Below are positions 11,029 to 22,303 of a stretch of DNA of 64,000 bases, piece after piece; positions within the stretch are counted from its first letter, which is position 1; every line of letters starts with the position of its first letter. Source of the DNA: Fragilariopsis cylindrus CCMP1102. Its lineage: Eukaryota; Bacillariophyta; Bacillariophyceae; Bacillariales; Bacillariaceae. The notes below the pieces were generated by a model. The model was not told where the DNA came from. It did not search any database and was given only the letters and a program-made list of their open reading frames with translations. The stretch spans positions 310,001 to 374,000 of the forward strand of contig FMBT01000296.1 of the NCBI GenBank assembly GCA_900095095.1, given 5' to 3'. Made by a program: the position numbers and the translations under genes.

Positions 11029-11670
11029 GGTGGTATCATCAAGATCAGCGCGAATTTTTGACCCTATTAGCGCGATAACAGTAAATAGCGCGCTTCACTC
11101 AAAATAATCAAAGATTGGCATTTCTGGTACTCCGTGCAACGCTAAGTGCGTACGCGCTGTAGGGAGGAATTTCTAAAATCTGCGCATTATTTTGTAAAAC
11201 ACTGTACAGCGCAGTTTAGTTTAGCACACAAAAATTTAAAATCAAACACAAAATTATTTTTTGAAGCGCTCTTTCGTACACTCATACAAGCACCCCTAAG
11301 CATCCATTTATATGGGGACTGCTATGAATAGATAGATCTTTTTATGTAGATTATTCCTATGCCCTACTTTGGGGTGCTAGGTACGAAAATGATGGTGATA
11401 AACACTTTTGGGCAATTCCGGAAAGAAACGTCTAAAACCACTAATATTTAGTTCCAAAAACATACAGCACCTAGTACACGCGCTGAACACCAATCAAATT
11501 GGACATAGAAAGATTCCTTTTGAGCAGATGAAGGTCGTCATATATAGGACTGTACATATGGTTGAAAAGTGACAGAGTAACAGGTCTAACCAAAATGGAC
11601 ACGAATTGTCCATTTTCCCGTGCTTTTACGCGTTGTAGCGCGATTTTCGGCGCAGGCTGATGATACCACC
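11029..11670. mobile_element. MITE flanked by TTAA target duplications (piggyBac-like ends)
   Basis: The element is 642 bp with perfect 13 bp terminal inverted repeats GGTGGTATCATCA, flanked on both sides by TTAA (11025-11028 and 11671-11674). Subterminal regions are rich in GCGC. No transposase frame is present, so it is non-autonomous. TTAA target choice is typical of piggyBac-type transposition. It lies 76 bp before the ATG at 11747. A related empty site at 10778-10819 supports insertion as the mechanism. Confidence 0.85.
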
Positions 11671-11746
11671 TTAAGGCTACGATATGAACACAAAAAACAT
11701 ATACTTTGTGGACGAAAACAAATAATTTTGAAATACGATTGTTAAG

Positions 11747-12622
11747 ATGAAATTCTCTCTTTTCTCGGTTTTCCGTCCTACTACGTCTGTCACTAGGATG
11801 ATGGTTTCGATGATAATGATCCTTACTGTAGCACAACTCACGGGGGATGTTGTGTCACAACAGACACAAGAAGGGAACACTACTACTACTACAACAGACA
11901 TGGACATGGACATGGACAATGATGAGGATTCTACTACTCAAGATTTGAATACTGATGCAGCATTTACCAACTACAATACAATCCATGAAAATGGTCAAGC
12001 TTTCTTCGTTACGGAACATTTGAATCTTTTTGAGAATCCTGGATCCCCCAAAGTTAGTTTCAATGGCTGCCTATGGTGGAATGACCTGGTGTTTACGCCG
12101 GATGGGAACGGATACGTTGGACGTGGATTGTATCTATTCATGTCAGAGAATTTGAAAGAATTGGTGGAGAATGGTGCAACACTCCATCAGATCGCAGGAA
12201 AGATTGAAGCGAAACCAATTTCTGTGGCTGCTGTATACGTTCCAACACTAGGACTCTTTGAAGGACAATGGCAGAGTACAGGTGACGACAATGTGTTTCG
12301 CTTTTGGGACGAAGGAAAACCAATCATCACCTCCCTCGGGTGGGAGGGTCACGATGCTGGGGATACTAGTTTGAATGCTGACACCAGTACATTTGCATCA
12401 GTGAGTAAAATGGAACTCATTACTGTGGGAGATGCAGCAAAGTATTTTGATGTCGATGCCACCAATCTGACAGCGGACACATTCAATGACATGTACGAGG
12501 ATGCTTGGAATAAGTATGATACTAAGACGATTCCTCATGCTAGTGGTAGTGCTAGTTATGAAAGGACTAAGATGTTTGGCATGATATTGGTATCTATTAT
12601 TTCCGGGTTCATGATCGTTTAG
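11747..12622 (+). CDS. Secreted protein with hydrophobic C-terminus
   Basis: A single-exon protein of 291 residues starting with an ATG. The N-terminus has a hydrophobic stretch (MMVSMIMILTVAQLTG, residues ~23-38) that fits a signal peptide or anchor. A short Thr and Asp/Met repeat follows, then a compact domain of about 190 residues with FNGCLWWNDLVFTPDG and HQIAGKIEAK. The tail MFGMILVSIISGFMIV is hydrophobic and ends the protein, as in GPI-anchored precursors. The mature domain is not recognised. It forms a cluster with the two minus-strand secreted genes at 7.4-10.2 kb. The MITE in its upstream region could alter its expression; this is inference. Confidence 0.7.
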   Translation: MKFSLFSVFRPTTSVTRMMVSMIMILTVAQLTGDVVSQQTQEGNTTTTTTDMDMDMDNDEDSTTQDLNTDAAFTNYNTIHENGQAFFVTEHLNLFENPGSPKVSFNGCLWWNDLVFTPDGNGYVGRGLYLFMSENLKELVENGATLHQIAGKIEAKPISVAAVYVPTLGLFEGQWQSTGDDNVFRFWDEGKPIITSLGWEGHDAGDTSLNADTSTFASVSKMELITVGDAAKYFDVDATNLTADTFNDMYEDAWNKYDTKTIPHASGSASYERTKMFGMILVSIISGFMIV

Positions 12623-13541
12623 TCAACGTCTTTTAATTAACAAAATTATAATTGAAAACTTATCTTTAGAGATTGAGTCGTTCCCTAATTCATAGTTTTC
12701 TCGAAATACCTACAGAGTCTGTACTATTTCTTTTTAAACGTGAAATGCATGATTTTTGTGCATCTCGATTACGAGCTAAAACCTATAGCTAAAGCTGTGT
12801 GAAAGAATGAGGGGGGAAACACATTGATATAATAGGCTAGAGCAACCTGTAACTTTAGTAGGATAGTTGATTGTTGCAATTAGATCTTGCATTCCTACGA
12901 AATAATGAATGTAGTAGATATGGACGAAAAAGATCAGGTATTAACTTAAGGTAACATTTCACAAGATTATTAAGAAATATCCGAATGACTTCTACGTATT
13001 CGCTTTTTCCTCCATTCTTATTGCTCTATACTCTGTCTGTCTGTCTCTTTTCGTTTTTTTTGATTTTGTGATTTTCCTCCATTCTTGCTCTATACTCTGC
13101 GTCTCTCTCTCTCTTCGTTTTTGTGATTTTGTAACTGTTGTTGCAATATTGTCGGATCTTTTTTGCTGTCGCTTTCTCTTATCTATTACTTTGCATGGTA
13201 TCAATATAGTGATGAACGGGCTTCGATCCATCTGATTGATTCGATTCGATTGATTCGTTGCATGATTCATTCGTTGAATGATTCGATTTGATTGATTGTT
13301 TCACCATGTTTTTGAGATGGCGTAAAATACTGTGTGTGTGATTGATTGGCGGCATCTAGCATGCACGATTGAACATACCCTCCGCAATCACATAAACACA
13401 CATCACAACATAAAACACATAAAACATAAAATCCTACACCAACATAAAACAAACAGCATCGAATCGTTTGTCGTCGTGAGTAGCTAGGATCGAATAATAA
13501 TAGCTTAATTCACGGTTGCATGCATTTATTTGGCTACTACT
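12623..13541. other. Intergenic, simple repeats
   Basis: Between 13010 and 13110 a block containing CCTCCATTCTT and CTCTATACTCTG is present twice. From 13215 to 13300 there is a GATTC/GATTGATTC repeat. No gene is supported. Confidence 0.4.
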
Positions 13542-14413
13542 ATGTTTTACTTCTCATCGCTACTACTAGTCAATGCGTTTGCGTTTGTCTTTGCCTTTGC
13601 AAGAATAAATGAATGCTATTGTTACCACAGTCCTACTAATACTAGCACACGCACACGCACTCGCAGTCGCACTCGCAAAATCACTGGTATGACGACGTCA
13701 ACGCCTCCTACTTCACACCCATTCCCTATTTCTTCAACTACGAGTAGCAGCAGCAGCATAAGTAGTAGTAGGAGCAGGAGCCTGGCCATTCGCGGTATCA
13801 GAAATGGATTGCATACTGCAGCCGTCGACGCAGACGTAATAAACAAAGTAGATGGTGATGATTCGTTATGGGACTCCATTAACGCTCTTACGCTGTTCAC
13901 GAATGATATGGAAGCAAGTTGTTTGTTCTACAAGAAACTTGGTTTGCACTGTACCTTCGGTGGAAAACCAGATTCCATGTTTTCTACCTTCAGTAATAAT
14001 GGTGAGTCAAATAATGCGACATTACATATTAATTTAGAATTGAATAAAGATTACAATAAGGATAGTCCCGGCTGGGGACGATGTGTCTTCCATGTCAAGG
14101 ATGTCGACGCTCTATACGAAAAAGCGATGAATGCGGGTCTACAACCCGAATTTGAACCTACTGATGCCAACTGGGGGGAACGATATTTTCAAATCCTTGA
14201 TGTAAGTTTGTTTACAACTGTAGTTCATTTGAGTGAGTCCAGTCGATTGTATGTATCGTGCCAAAAGTTTATTAATCTCACACACACACACTCCAATCGA
14301 TCGATTATCACCTTTGTTTTTACTACTTTTACACACACACACACACAAATTAGCCCATGGGTCACGAAATCTCACTTGCCAAACGCATTGAAGATCATCC
14401 TCGTTGGAATTAA
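13542..14413 (+). CDS. Glyoxalase/VOC-superfamily protein, probably organelle-targeted
   Basis: Exon 1 is 13542-14201 and exon 2 is 14354-14413, joined across a GTAAGT...AATTAG intron of 152 bp at phase 0, giving 239 residues. The N-terminus has a hydrophobic signal segment (FYFSSLLLVNAFAFVFAFA) and then a Thr/Arg/Ser-rich stretch, consistent with secretory or plastid bipartite targeting. The VOC fold follows: INALTLFTNDMEASCLFYKK, ATLHINLEL, WGRCVFHVKDVDALYEKA, and then, across the splice, FQILD + PMGHEISLAKR, the classic DP.GHE ending with the metal-binding Glu. The two His and the Glu could form the metal site. The substrate cannot be told. Without splicing the conserved C-terminus would be lost, so the intron is well supported. 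Confidence 0.85.
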
Positions 14414-14994
14414 TTAATAGTAATGGGCAGCATATAAAATATATGTCATTGAAACAACTAACTGCACGAGAAACAAGTTGCTACGCCTTGTGGATCATTG
14501 TGCAAACTTCTTGCGCCTCGATTGTGTAAACTAGCCGTAAGAACTCTCCTTCTAAGTACGGTTCTATTACTCTGCATTGGATTTTAAAACGATTTCAGTA
14601 CGTGGCTACAATCTACTTAAACGGAGCCGATTCATTGAAAAAAAGATGAATGTGTTACTAATATTGGTGTATCTTATATGGTATGTATGTTCGAATACAA
14701 TTGCAAATACATTTATCCATTTATCATATTTTTGGTAGTAAGGAATGACAAATATATATTAGTACTTGACACGATGCGATATTTGAATGAATCAAATTTC
14801 CACGACAGGATTCCATCGCATTCTTTTGGTGTGTATCCTCCTACTCGTACAACAAAAAGTGCCATCCCTTTGATCTAACTACCAAATCTAGACCTACCAA
14901 AGTTTAAAATTCAGCAATTGAGCAGTCTACTCCCTTGATTTTGAATCTATCGCTCTCGACTCATTTCCTATATATTACGGTTATAAAAATCATC
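14414..14994. other. Intergenic
   Basis: AT-rich spacer between the convergent VOC and MYND genes. Nothing recognised. Confidence 0.4.
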
Positions 14995-15753
14995 TTACAC
15001 TTTCGCATTCGATTCTGAGAATCTCTTGCAATCGGATTTATGTATGTGCCAATGATTAATTTGGCATTCGCGGTTATGGTATTTCAAAAGTTGACAACCA
15101 TCACAAAATGAAAGAGTCTCCTTCGGAAACTCTTCTAGACAGCCGTGACATTTACCATTTATATCCATTGTTTTTGCGATAACCTTTCCCTCATTCATAC
15201 ATTTGCAATGAGTTTTTGTTTCACGAACTAAAACTTTGATTATACCTCTATCAGTCCTAATATCGCGATCGTACTTATGCAACTCTTTGGGGGTAGTACG
15301 GTATCGACAAAATAAACCCAAATGAAGTAGGGCCCTGATAACTAGCCCTCGCGATTTATCTTTGAGGTTATTACTTTCAAGATATTTTTTAGTACTAAAC
15401 GCAAATACAAATCGACAGAATTCAGGATCTTTAATTAAATACATATGATCCTCATCGTATATCCTTCGAATGGCTAACGCCTGTTGCTTTTTACTACCAT
15501 CTTGATTATCCAGTAGAGCCTCTTGACGAAGCATCTCTACATATTCCTTTGCAGCCTTCATATATTCACTTTTTGGATGGAATTTACCGGCAGTGCTCCC
15601 GTGGAAGCATTGGTTAGTTCCAGAACCAGCGCTACTAGCAGCAATCGCAGTCGCAGAATCAGTCGCAGACGCAATCGCAGACGCAATCGCAGTTGCACTA
15701 GCTGCATCGTGTCCGGTCTTTTTATTCCTATTCCTTCGACTCTTTTTCCCCAT
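14995..15753 (-). CDS. MYND zinc-finger protein
   Basis: A single-exon protein of 252 residues starting at MGKKSRRNRNKK, a basic, likely nuclear or nucleolar N-terminus. A short Ala/Thr/Ser repeat follows (ATAIASAIASAT). The central part is helical and has KYLESNNLKDKSRGLVIRAL. The C-terminus is a MYND finger: CHGCLEEF, FCDGCQ, KYHNRECQINHWHIHK, DC, with all expected Cys/His ligands in order. MYND fingers bind proline-rich partners and are abundant in diatom genomes. No SET domain or other catalytic unit is present, so it is probably an adaptor. Confidence 0.85.
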   Translation of the reverse strand: MGKKSRRNRNKKTGHDAASATAIASAIASATDSATAIAASSAGSGTNQCFHGSTAGKFHPKSEYMKAAKEYVEMLRQEALLDNQDGSKKQQALAIRRIYDEDHMYLIKDPEFCRFVFAFSTKKYLESNNLKDKSRGLVIRALLHLGLFCRYRTTPKELHKYDRDIRTDRGIIKVLVRETKTHCKCMNEGKVIAKTMDINGKCHGCLEEFPKETLSFCDGCQLLKYHNRECQINHWHIHKSDCKRFSESNAKV

Positions 15754-16383
15754 GATCAAATAATCAATACTGTTTCTTTAATTTGAACAGAGTTTTTTTC
15801 GTTTCACTGGATTGCGTGTTTTCTGTGTTCGAGTGTTAGATATTGTGTTGTGACCGAACCTAGCTATCGTTCTACTTAAATGCTAGATACGCAAATTTGA
15901 ATAGAAGTAGTCACAATATGAATCCTTTTACTGTCACTTTAGATAGCTACTTCTGTATGGCGTATTGTGTTATTGGGTATCGTGTATTACTTGTATCGAC
16001 TTACTTTTACAGTAACTTACCGTACTCACGGTACTAGTTGACAGCATCATCAACGACAACAACAAGCAATGAATTATTTTTTGTCTTTTTTACTCTAGTC
16101 TACGTCTACGACTACTTCAAGTACAGTAGTACGCATACAATACGTACTGTACTGTCTTGTATTAGTGAATGAATTACGACTTGACTTGCTCGAGTCTAGA
16201 GTCTCCACTCAGTACTGCGGTTGCCATGCGCGATATTCAAATATACATAGGAAATTAGCTAACGGTCATAAAAAAAATTCGTTTCAGACCCGCGATTTAA
16301 CTGGCAAAATCAAATTGAAAAAACTAAATAATCTCCAGATCAGATTAAAAAAACTAAATAATCTCCATAGTTGAAATCAATTT
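15754..16383. other. Intergenic
   Basis: Spacer upstream of the MYND gene. Near 16312-16372 a short unit (AAAAAACTAAATAATCTCCA) occurs twice. No gene is supported. Confidence 0.4.
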
Positions 16384-17125
16384 GGGCTAGTTATATCATG
16401 TATATAGATGCTACCATCACTTTTTTTTTCCTAAATAATTAGTCAGCAACATCAACCACATGCATCAGATAACACCCAAAGTAACTTTACAAAAGTAATA
16501 TCTGTGCAGCTGCTGTTCTACATGTATCATTCTGCCAATAATGGTCTAAAAGGGTAGGTAGGCATTACGTGGGCTAGTTATATCATGTATATAGATGCGA
16601 CCATGACTTTTTTTTTCCTAAATAATTAGTCAGCAACATCAACCACATGCATCATATAACACCCAAAGTAACTTTACAAAAGTAATATGTGTGCAGCTAC
16701 TGTTCTACGTGTATCATTCTGCCAATAATGGTCTAAAAGGGTAGGTAGGCATTACGTGGGCTAGTTATATCATGTATATAGATGCTACCATGACTTTTTT
16801 TTTCCTAAATAATTAGTCAGCAACATCAACCACATGCATCATATAACACCCAAAGTAACTTTACAAAAGTAATATGTGTGCAGCTACTGTTCTACGTGTA
16901 TCATTCTGCCAATAATGGTCTAAGAGGGTAGGTAGGCATTATGTGGGATTTGTATTATATATATAGATGCTACCATTATATATATAGATGCTACCATCAC
17001 TTTTTTTTCCTAAATAATTAGTCAACAACATTTCACACATGCATAAGATAATAACAAGAGCTGCAGTAGAAATGCAATACGTGTGCACTTGTTGTTCTAC
17101 ATGTATCTATTTATTTTAGTGTAAC
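16384..17125. repeat. Tandem array, 187 bp unit, three full copies plus a degraded fourth
   Basis: Units start at 16384, 16571 and 16758 with GGGCTAGTTATATCATG; a fourth starting at 16945 is diverged and fades near 17125. Spacing is exactly 187 bp each time and copies differ by few substitutions. Each unit holds a poly-T run and the segment CCTAAATAATTAGTCA. There is no coding content. The unit length is near one nucleosome repeat. Confidence 0.9.
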
Positions 17126-18573
17126 AGCAACAACCAACAGGAGATGTTTATCATATTATTATATATTACAACCAACATTGTTAGTGAGTGTTATAGAGAG
17201 CCGATGCATTGAAACACCAACCAACCATCTCCATACTCCTTTTGTTAAGATCATTTAAAACAGCTTGTATCTGTTACTGTAATTTCTATACATTAAAATA
17301 AGAAATAAACATGCCGTCCCATTCACTACACCACAGTAAGAATATAGCAAACACACAGCTCTTCATTATCTTGATCTACACATACCACCAGGTAGATTAG
17401 AACACAGAATTGATTCACTATCCTCACTAGGACATATTACTTGAGAATGGAAAGCATCATCATCCCAACCCACCATTATTTTGGATGTAATTGCAGTTTA
17501 CCCCTGTTTTCAAGAATATCTCATATAAAAAACAATCAACGACCGTGCTTAAAATAATCACTGTGGGCTGATTTAGGCTCCAAAACAAATTTTGACATGT
17601 ATTTTCACACAAATACTCATAAAATAAACTAACCCACCTAAAGCCAAAACCATTGGGGCTTCTGGTTCATATGCTCCATCTTGTGCAAAATTATTTTCAG
17701 TGGATTTTAGCTAAAATAGGGTATTTATTGGTTTTTGTTCCGTGACGAAGAAAGTAAACCCCTGGATGTACCCACTGTCTTGCATACATATAAATATTAA
17801 GCATATAATGGGTTCCATGATTTTACTTTCCGAAAAAAGTTGTTGTAGCAAAAATAATAGCCGTATCAAATTAACTAGTAACATGGTGCGTTACAGGCTG
17901 GTCAGCGTACAGGTATGTGTACATGACCTGAAGGAGTGCCTTCCATATATTTTAAGACCAATATTTGTTACACACATGGTAAGGTAGAGGAACTCTCGCT
18001 GACCAAAAAAAAGCATTTTCCTGGAAGTTCTACCCTGCTTTGTGTCCAGAACAAGATATTTCATAAAAAGATTCTGTGTGCTGTGTGTGAGCCTACATTA
18101 TGAGATACCAGTAGGCTTACGAGACCAAGGAATATAATATTTCTCCATTAAATAGATCAATTGTAAACTTCAAAGTCAATTTTTCCAAAAAAAATGACTC
18201 TTCAGGTGTATATATTTGATGCTAAAGTTGTTATTATATACTACACTAACAAATACAAGTAATTTTTTTTGGCATGATTTAGTGTTTAATTTTTTTAATA
18301 TTCGTACGCTGATAAAGTGAGCTTAAGTAGTATGTCATAATCAGAAATAAGAAAAAATAATTGAAATACAGTAATTGAAGAAATCAGTTGTCGTGCGTGG
18401 TTAGCTGAGCGATATACTGAATCACAACATATAAAATTAGAAAATAATTTTATGAAAACTTTCAATTGTACATAATATTATAATTGCTTTTTGATTCTAC
18501 ACAAGAAAAAAAAACAAGTTCTGAAATTTTAGTTACTAGACACAGTACTGAATTCCAGTTGATCTGACTAAGA
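17126..18573. other. Long AT-rich intergenic region
   Basis: About 1.4 kb without a supportable gene. Short frames at 17742-17987 lack coding bias. The last few hundred bases must contain the methyltransferase promoter. Confidence 0.4.
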
Positions 18574-19500
18574 ATGCACTTTGCTGCAATTCTTTTTCTC
18601 GTTGCCGTTGGAGCAACAGAGGTCCGATCGCTTGCTTCTTCTTCTCCAGCATCATCAACTCCTCCTCCTTCTCGACTACAACTGTGTCGGCAACAACAAC
18701 CCATCGGGCGCGTCACTGCGTTGGACCGAACCAAGATCGATACGAAAGTCGATTCCGAAATGTACAACGAGCCTCGATTCGTCACACATACGGACGACAA
18801 GTTCATTCGACAATTGACGGACTTGTATGAGAGCGTACTAGTATCATCATTATCTTCCAGCAGCAGCAGTAGCAGTAGCACAATAACTAATAATGAAAAT
18901 GCTATCGTGATTTTGGATATAATGTCGTCCCATGTTTCTCATCTTCCTGCTGTCAGCAACAACAACAACAACCACAATAAATTGAAACGAGTGGACGTTC
19001 ACGGAATGAATCGAAAAGAACTCGAGGCAAATCCGGCCCGTCAATCGACATCTGGAAAGGCTCTGGTTCGTGATCTTAATGCCAATCCATCCCTGTTGGG
19101 TTTGTGTGACACGAACGAATACGATGCAGTGTTCTGTTGTGTTGGTGTGCAGTACCTGGAAGAACCGGAAGCGGTGTTTGCCGAAATCAGCCGGGTTCTG
19201 AAACCGGGAGGGACATGCGTCATTTCCTTTTCCAATCGATTCTTTTACCAAAAGGCACTAGTCGGATGGATCGAACGGGGAATGAACGAACGAGCACGAT
19301 TGGTCACCGATTACTTTCGTGCCGCGGGAGGGTTCGATCAGGATTCGATACGAACTATTGGAAATGGAACCAGTGCCCTGACGCAACTAATGAGTGTGGG
19401 CGGTGTAGGTGGAGACCCATTTGTCGCTGTAGTAGCGACGGCCTCCTGTCTTGACAAAACAACAACAACAACAACAACAACAGGCAACCAGGATTCATAA
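18574..19500 (+). CDS. SAM-dependent methyltransferase (type 11), possibly organelle-targeted
   Basis: A single-exon protein of 308 residues starting with an ATG. A signal-like N-terminus (MHFAAILFLVAVGATEVRS) precedes a Ser/Pro-rich linker. The methyltransferase core begins at VILDIMSSHVSHLP, where the usual glycine-rich SAM loop is replaced by a SS.VSH form. It continues with VHGMNRKELEANP, RDLN, EYDAVFCCVGVQYLEEP and SRVLKPGGTCVISFSNRFF, then TDYFRAAGGF. From memory this matches a plant/algal type-11 group with DxCSSWxSH in place of GxGxG. It is therefore probably a real enzyme, but the substrate is unknown. Ser, Asn and Thr tracts are inserted in loops and at the C-terminus. Confidence 0.8.
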   Translation: MHFAAILFLVAVGATEVRSLASSSPASSTPPPSRLQLCRQQQPIGRVTALDRTKIDTKVDSEMYNEPRFVTHTDDKFIRQLTDLYESVLVSSLSSSSSSSSSTITNNENAIVILDIMSSHVSHLPAVSNNNNNHNKLKRVDVHGMNRKELEANPARQSTSGKALVRDLNANPSLLGLCDTNEYDAVFCCVGVQYLEEPEAVFAEISRVLKPGGTCVISFSNRFFYQKALVGWIERGMNERARLVTDYFRAAGGFDQDSIRTIGNGTSALTQLMSVGGVGGDPFVAVVATASCLDKTTTTTTTTGNQDS

Positions 19501-20220
19501 ACAAAACGAAACCCAAACAAGGAGATAAAGTGACCACAAAGAATTATCATTCGATATCTGTTGGTAGATACACGGTTTGAATTTAAGGTTTATTCAACAA
19601 AGGGGGAAAAAATAGCTGCTAACATTAACATTGCTACTAACTTCATATGCGACAAATCTGTAATGAAGAACGGAATCCTTTTGGGGAGATCAAAGAAATA
19701 ACGCAGGAGCTGGTCCGCCGAATGAATCGACAGTGTGTTTGAAAATAAGTACATCAATTAATAACGTAGGTCAACAATCAAACAAGGTTCTTGAATAGAT
19801 AATTTGATCCAAGAAACGGCTGGGCTGCCATTAGCACACGGTGTAACACACATTGTTAAATCGTTTGGAAACATAAGTATTACTATTCAAGCTGGCTACT
19901 GCACATGATGATAGCACGGTGCCAGAAAAAAGTGAGAAAAAAATAATCAATAGATACTAATCCTAGCTAAGATGTCATAAAAATAATGTGAAACTACAGT
20001 ACAATAAGATTACAATACTGTATTATCATTTTTAGTTGATATCATATTTCTCCTCTCTGTTATATGCATGCACACACCTCTTAAAATAAAAAGTATCGAA
20101 ATTCGTCTTCGTCTTTGTTTTCAGTTTCGCACTCGCAAACTCGCAACTTCGTTCACAGTAATCCGTATTATGGTTTGGGCCCAGCCGCCCTTCCTTTTTT
20201 CTTTATATATATAGTACTAT
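19501..20220. other. Intergenic
   Basis: Spacer between convergent genes, AT-rich, no supported feature. Confidence 0.4.
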
Positions 20221-22303
20221 TTATTCTTCATTTTTGCCGTTGCCGTTGTTGTTCTTTTTATTGTAATTTAAAAGTTGTAATTCAATTGCTCTATTTTTTA
20301 ATACCTCTAATTTATTACTTTCATCATCGTCATCGTCATCGAATTTATTATTAATAATAACACCATTTTCACCATACACTATTGTTGTTGAAAGGCGACG
20401 TTTCCGTGCACGGGTAATAGCAATATCCATTTCTGTCATACTCACAAAGACAGAACCAAAATTATTTTGTTGATTCGCTCGTCCGGTCCGTACCACAATT
20501 TTATCATCCACAATCACTTCAAATGTTTCTGACCAACCAACATCAGTGGAACCATTATTGATATTCAAATTATTCTCACCCTTCTTATCATCCATATCAT
20601 CCGTTTTACTTTTACTACCATCCAATGATTGAACTTCCACAGAATTAATAATCACATCCGGATATAAATCCTTTACACGCTTTGCAACAGTTAAATAATA
20701 TGGTTTCATACCAGATTCAGCAGAATATCGTATAGTCACAGGAACACGTTTTTTCTGTATAAATTGTTTGTTTATTTGTTTTTTGTTTCGTATGTAAAAC
20801 GAGAAAGGAACAAAGAGCGTGAGTCAATTGGATGATTTGATGGATATGAGAGAGAAGGATTTTTTTAAAGAGGAACGTTCATTCTGCAGAACACTACACA
20901 CAACGTGGGAAAGATCTGACACAAGAGAAAGAAGAACATGAATAAAGGATGGGAAAAAACAGCGCAGGTCGGTGCCACCGCATGGGACGGGAGCAGCAGG
21001 GATCAGAAGCAGCAGTATCGCAGTAAGTCATCTGACACAAGAGAAAGAAGAACATGATTAAAGGATGGGAAAGAACAGCGCAGGTCGGTGCTACCGCATG
21101 GGACGGGAGCAGCAGGGATCAGAAGCAGTAGCAGTATCGCAGCATTAATATAACTCCTTAGAAGTCATCATATCATCATCGTCATCGGCATTTAATTCAT
21201 TTCAATTCAATTCAAATGGATCCTCGACAGGTAGGTAGGTAGGTAGGTAGGTAGGTAAGTTGCTTGCTTGCTTCTTGCCGCTGCTGCTACTTCACCAACT
21301 CCTCTCCTCTCCTCTACCCATCACCATCCCCCGATCGGTGTGGAAGGTTACGATACAGTGACGATGACGATGACGTTTTTTCATTTTCTATTATTCATCC
21401 CGCTCAAAATCTCCTTCCGCATCAAGCAAGCAAGCACCCATTACAAAACAAAGTTTTTCTTTCTCTCTCTTTCTCAAGAACAAGAAGAATTACGCACGAA
21501 GAACTACGTATGAATGCAAATCAATCAAGTCAAATCAAATCAAATCAAATCAAATCAAATCAAATCAAATCAAATCAAAACTCAACGCAAACAGCAAACG
21601 CGCAAACAGCAAACAAACAATCAAATAAATATTATATTGTCATAATCTACCTACTACCGACCTGCATTGTTGTATATTTTTCATAATCCAATGGTGGTGC
21701 AGATGATTCAGCAACAACATTGAATTTTAAATAGCTTTTTTCAAGTTCAAGTTTTTCTTGTTGTTGTTCAACTTCTTCTTTTTGTTGTTGTTGGCTTACA
21801 TTTTGATTTTCGTCATCGGCATTATTATCGTTATTATTATCTTCATTATTATTATCTGCTTTGTTTGAAATTTCTAGTTTTGTGGATGTTGTTCCCGCTG
21901 TATCCGCATCATTATTATTCATGGAGGAAGAAGAATAAATAGCACTACTACTACTGCTACTACTGGTGCTGCTACTTGACGACGGTGCCCGTGGTGATTG
22001 CATGATGTTATTGTATTTATGATGACATTGTTGTTGTTGTTGTTGTATTTTCTGCGGTGATGTCATAAAAGTAAATGATGAAACTAATGTTGTTGTTGTT
22101 GTTGTTGTTGTCGAGAAGAATAGACAACATAACAGTAGTAGTGATAAACTTCCTACTACTGCTGCTGCTGATATTATTCCGTCACTTCTACTTCGTTTCA
22201 TTGATAATAATCCTCCTCCTTCTTTATTTCCCACAACTCGTTGTCGTCGTCGTCGTCTTTTATTTTGTGGTAAAGTCATGCTTGTTTTCATTATGTCAAA
22301 CAT
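20221..22303 (-). CDS. Rdx/SelT-like thioredoxin-fold protein without the CxxC/U motif
   Basis: Exon 1 is 22303-21662 and exon 2 is 20754-20221; the 907 bp intron has GTCGGT...TACAG ends and phase 0, giving 391 residues. Exon 1 encodes a basic N-terminus, a hydrophobic anchor (GSLSLLLLCCLFF) and long Ser, Thr, Asn and Gln tracts, ending LDYEKYTTMQ. Exon 2 holds KKRVPVTIRYSAESGMKPYY, KRVKDLYPDVII, WSETFEVIVDDKIVVRTG and NNFGSVFVSM. Strand-helix order and the K.YPD.. and FEV..D....R.G segments fit the SelW/SelT/SelH (Rdx) fold. The active site CxxC or CxxU is replaced by SAESG, so classical redox chemistry looks lost. It is divergently arranged with the TBC gene. The family call is inference. 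Confidence 0.6.
20914..21145. repeat. 116 bp tandem repeat inside the intron of the Rdx-like gene
   Basis: Two copies, 20914-21029 and 21030-21145, begin ATCTGACACAAGAGAAAG and are nearly identical. Further simple repeats in the same intron are GGTA (21230-21257) and AATCA (21523-21580). Confidence 0.85.

Noticed and set aside
11146-11331. Small frame inside the TTAA-flanked MITE
   Set aside because: It lies within a non-autonomous element and shows no transposase or other motif.
16384-17125. CRISPR-like array
   Set aside because: Whole units are repeated with no unique spacers, and the host is eukaryotic.
20700-20754. Selenocysteine at the Rdx motif
   Set aside because: There is no TGA in the motif; the codons read SAESG.
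21264-21686. 140-residue plus-strand frame
   Set aside because: It covers the intron of the Rdx-like gene and is driven by an AATCA repeat.
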